Assembly: GCA_024709225.1 (NCBI GenBank)
Contig: JANJXC010000036.1
Coordinates: 1 to 32,635, forward strand
DNA: 32,635 nucleotides
Direction of reading: 5' to 3'
Source of the DNA: Gammaproteobacteria bacterium
GTDB lineage: Bacteria; Pseudomonadota; Gammaproteobacteria; Thiohalomonadales; Thiohalomonadaceae
Below are positions 32,363 to 32,635 of this stretch, piece by piece; the first letter of the stretch is position 1, and the number at the start of each line of letters is the position of its first letter. The notes below the pieces were generated by a model. The model saw only the letters and a list, made by a program, of their open reading frames with translations, had not been told where the DNA came from and did no database searches. The position numbers and the translations under genes were made by a program.

Positions 32363-32635
32363 ATGCTCATTCGAAACCGTTCCCTGGCCTTCAACATCGC
32401 CCTGTTGGCCGTCATCATCGGCGCCCCCTACGGCTTGCTGTGGGGCTGGCTACTCTACTCCGGCCGCATCGGCCTCGACGTCATGGCCTGGGTAGTGGTG
32501 CTGCTGCTGCTCGACGCCGCCGTGATGGTGCTGTTCGTGCGCGGCCTGATGCAGCCCCTGCGGATGGTAAGCCAGATCATGCACCACGTGGCACAGGGCG
32601 ACTTCACCATCGAGGTGCACAACCCCTATCAGGGC
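32363..32635 (+). CDS. HAMP-domain membrane receptor, 5' part (cut by window edge)
   Basis: The first 91 codons of a gene run off the window. Two transmembrane helices (about residues 9-38 and 43-61) are joined by only a few residues, so there is almost no periplasmic sensor loop. They are followed by a HAMP domain start (RGLMQPLRMVSQIMHHVAQGDFTIEV at about 62-88, in parts). This layout fits a methyl-accepting chemotaxis-type transducer, a sensor kinase or a diguanylate cyclase; the missing C-terminus decides. The ATG at 32363 follows GCGGAGAACTCGCTGCG with a possible GGAG site. Confidence 0.7.
   Translation, partial: MLIRNRSLAFNIALLAVIIGAPYGLLWGWLLYSGRIGLDVMAWVVVLLLLDAAVMVLFVRGLMQPLRMVSQIMHHVAQGDFTIEVHNPYQG

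Overview
The window is a GC-rich chromosomal segment of a gammaproteobacterium. Its backbone gene order matches what is known from that class: thiD-thiE-hemL, lptD-surA-pdxA-rsmA with apaG and apaH further on, and an amgK/murU cell-wall recycling pair next to lptD. TonB/ExbB/ExbD, LptD and SurA show a Gram-negative cell. The long GC-rich intergenic repeats and the YbaK-HDOD and DedA-PAP2-LssY architectures fit a Chromatiales-like or sulfur-oxidiser-like lineage, but that placement is inference; no marker gene settles it. I see no tRNA, rRNA, CRISPR, transposase or phage gene.

Layout. (1) 1-1995: an iron-regulated tonB-exbB-exbD operon on the minus strand, with a promoter overlapped by a Fur box. 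(2) 2065-6895: a class II aldolase, thiD, a small CopZ-like metal-binding protein (minus), thiE, hemL and a metallo-beta-lactamase-fold hydrolase. These cover thiamine pyrimidine/thiazole assembly and tetrapyrrole entry. (3) 6939-14188: a hybrid sensor kinase, a periplasmic double-rhodanese protein, a histone-tail-like DUF2934 protein, metY (homocysteine synthesis) and a DedA/PAP2-like/LssY membrane protein. (4) 14366-20614: an FNR-like regulator, murU, two tandem YbaK-HDOD paralogues, a Sel1-repeat protein and amgK. (5) 20808-26314: lptD-surA-pdxA-rsmA. (6) 26395-29993: an inserted block holding a CheW-TM-LysM protein, a ComFB protein, pgl and glk. (7) 30061-32635: apaG, a SAM methyltransferase, apaH, and the 5' part of a HAMP-domain membrane receptor cut by the window edge.

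How they work together. Envelope biogenesis is well represented: LptD inserts LPS, SurA chaperones outer-membrane proteins, AmgK/MurU recycle MurNAc, and TonB/ExbBD energise outer-membrane receptors. The signalling genes (hybrid kinase, HDOD pair, CheW-LysM, ComFB, HAMP receptor) are scattered between these conserved blocks, mostly where the conserved order is interrupted.

The most striking feature is not a protein. Ten intergenic gaps carry short tandem 7-bp repeats arranged as two converging arms (hairpins), with a different 7-mer sequence at almost every site. Three further gaps carry an analogous 8-bp family. Several genes end inside these repeats, so the repeat supplies their last codons and stop; others start directly after a repeat arm. 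The second most interesting item is the CheW-proline-rich-TM-LysM protein, which could tie a chemotaxis-type coupling domain to the cell wall.
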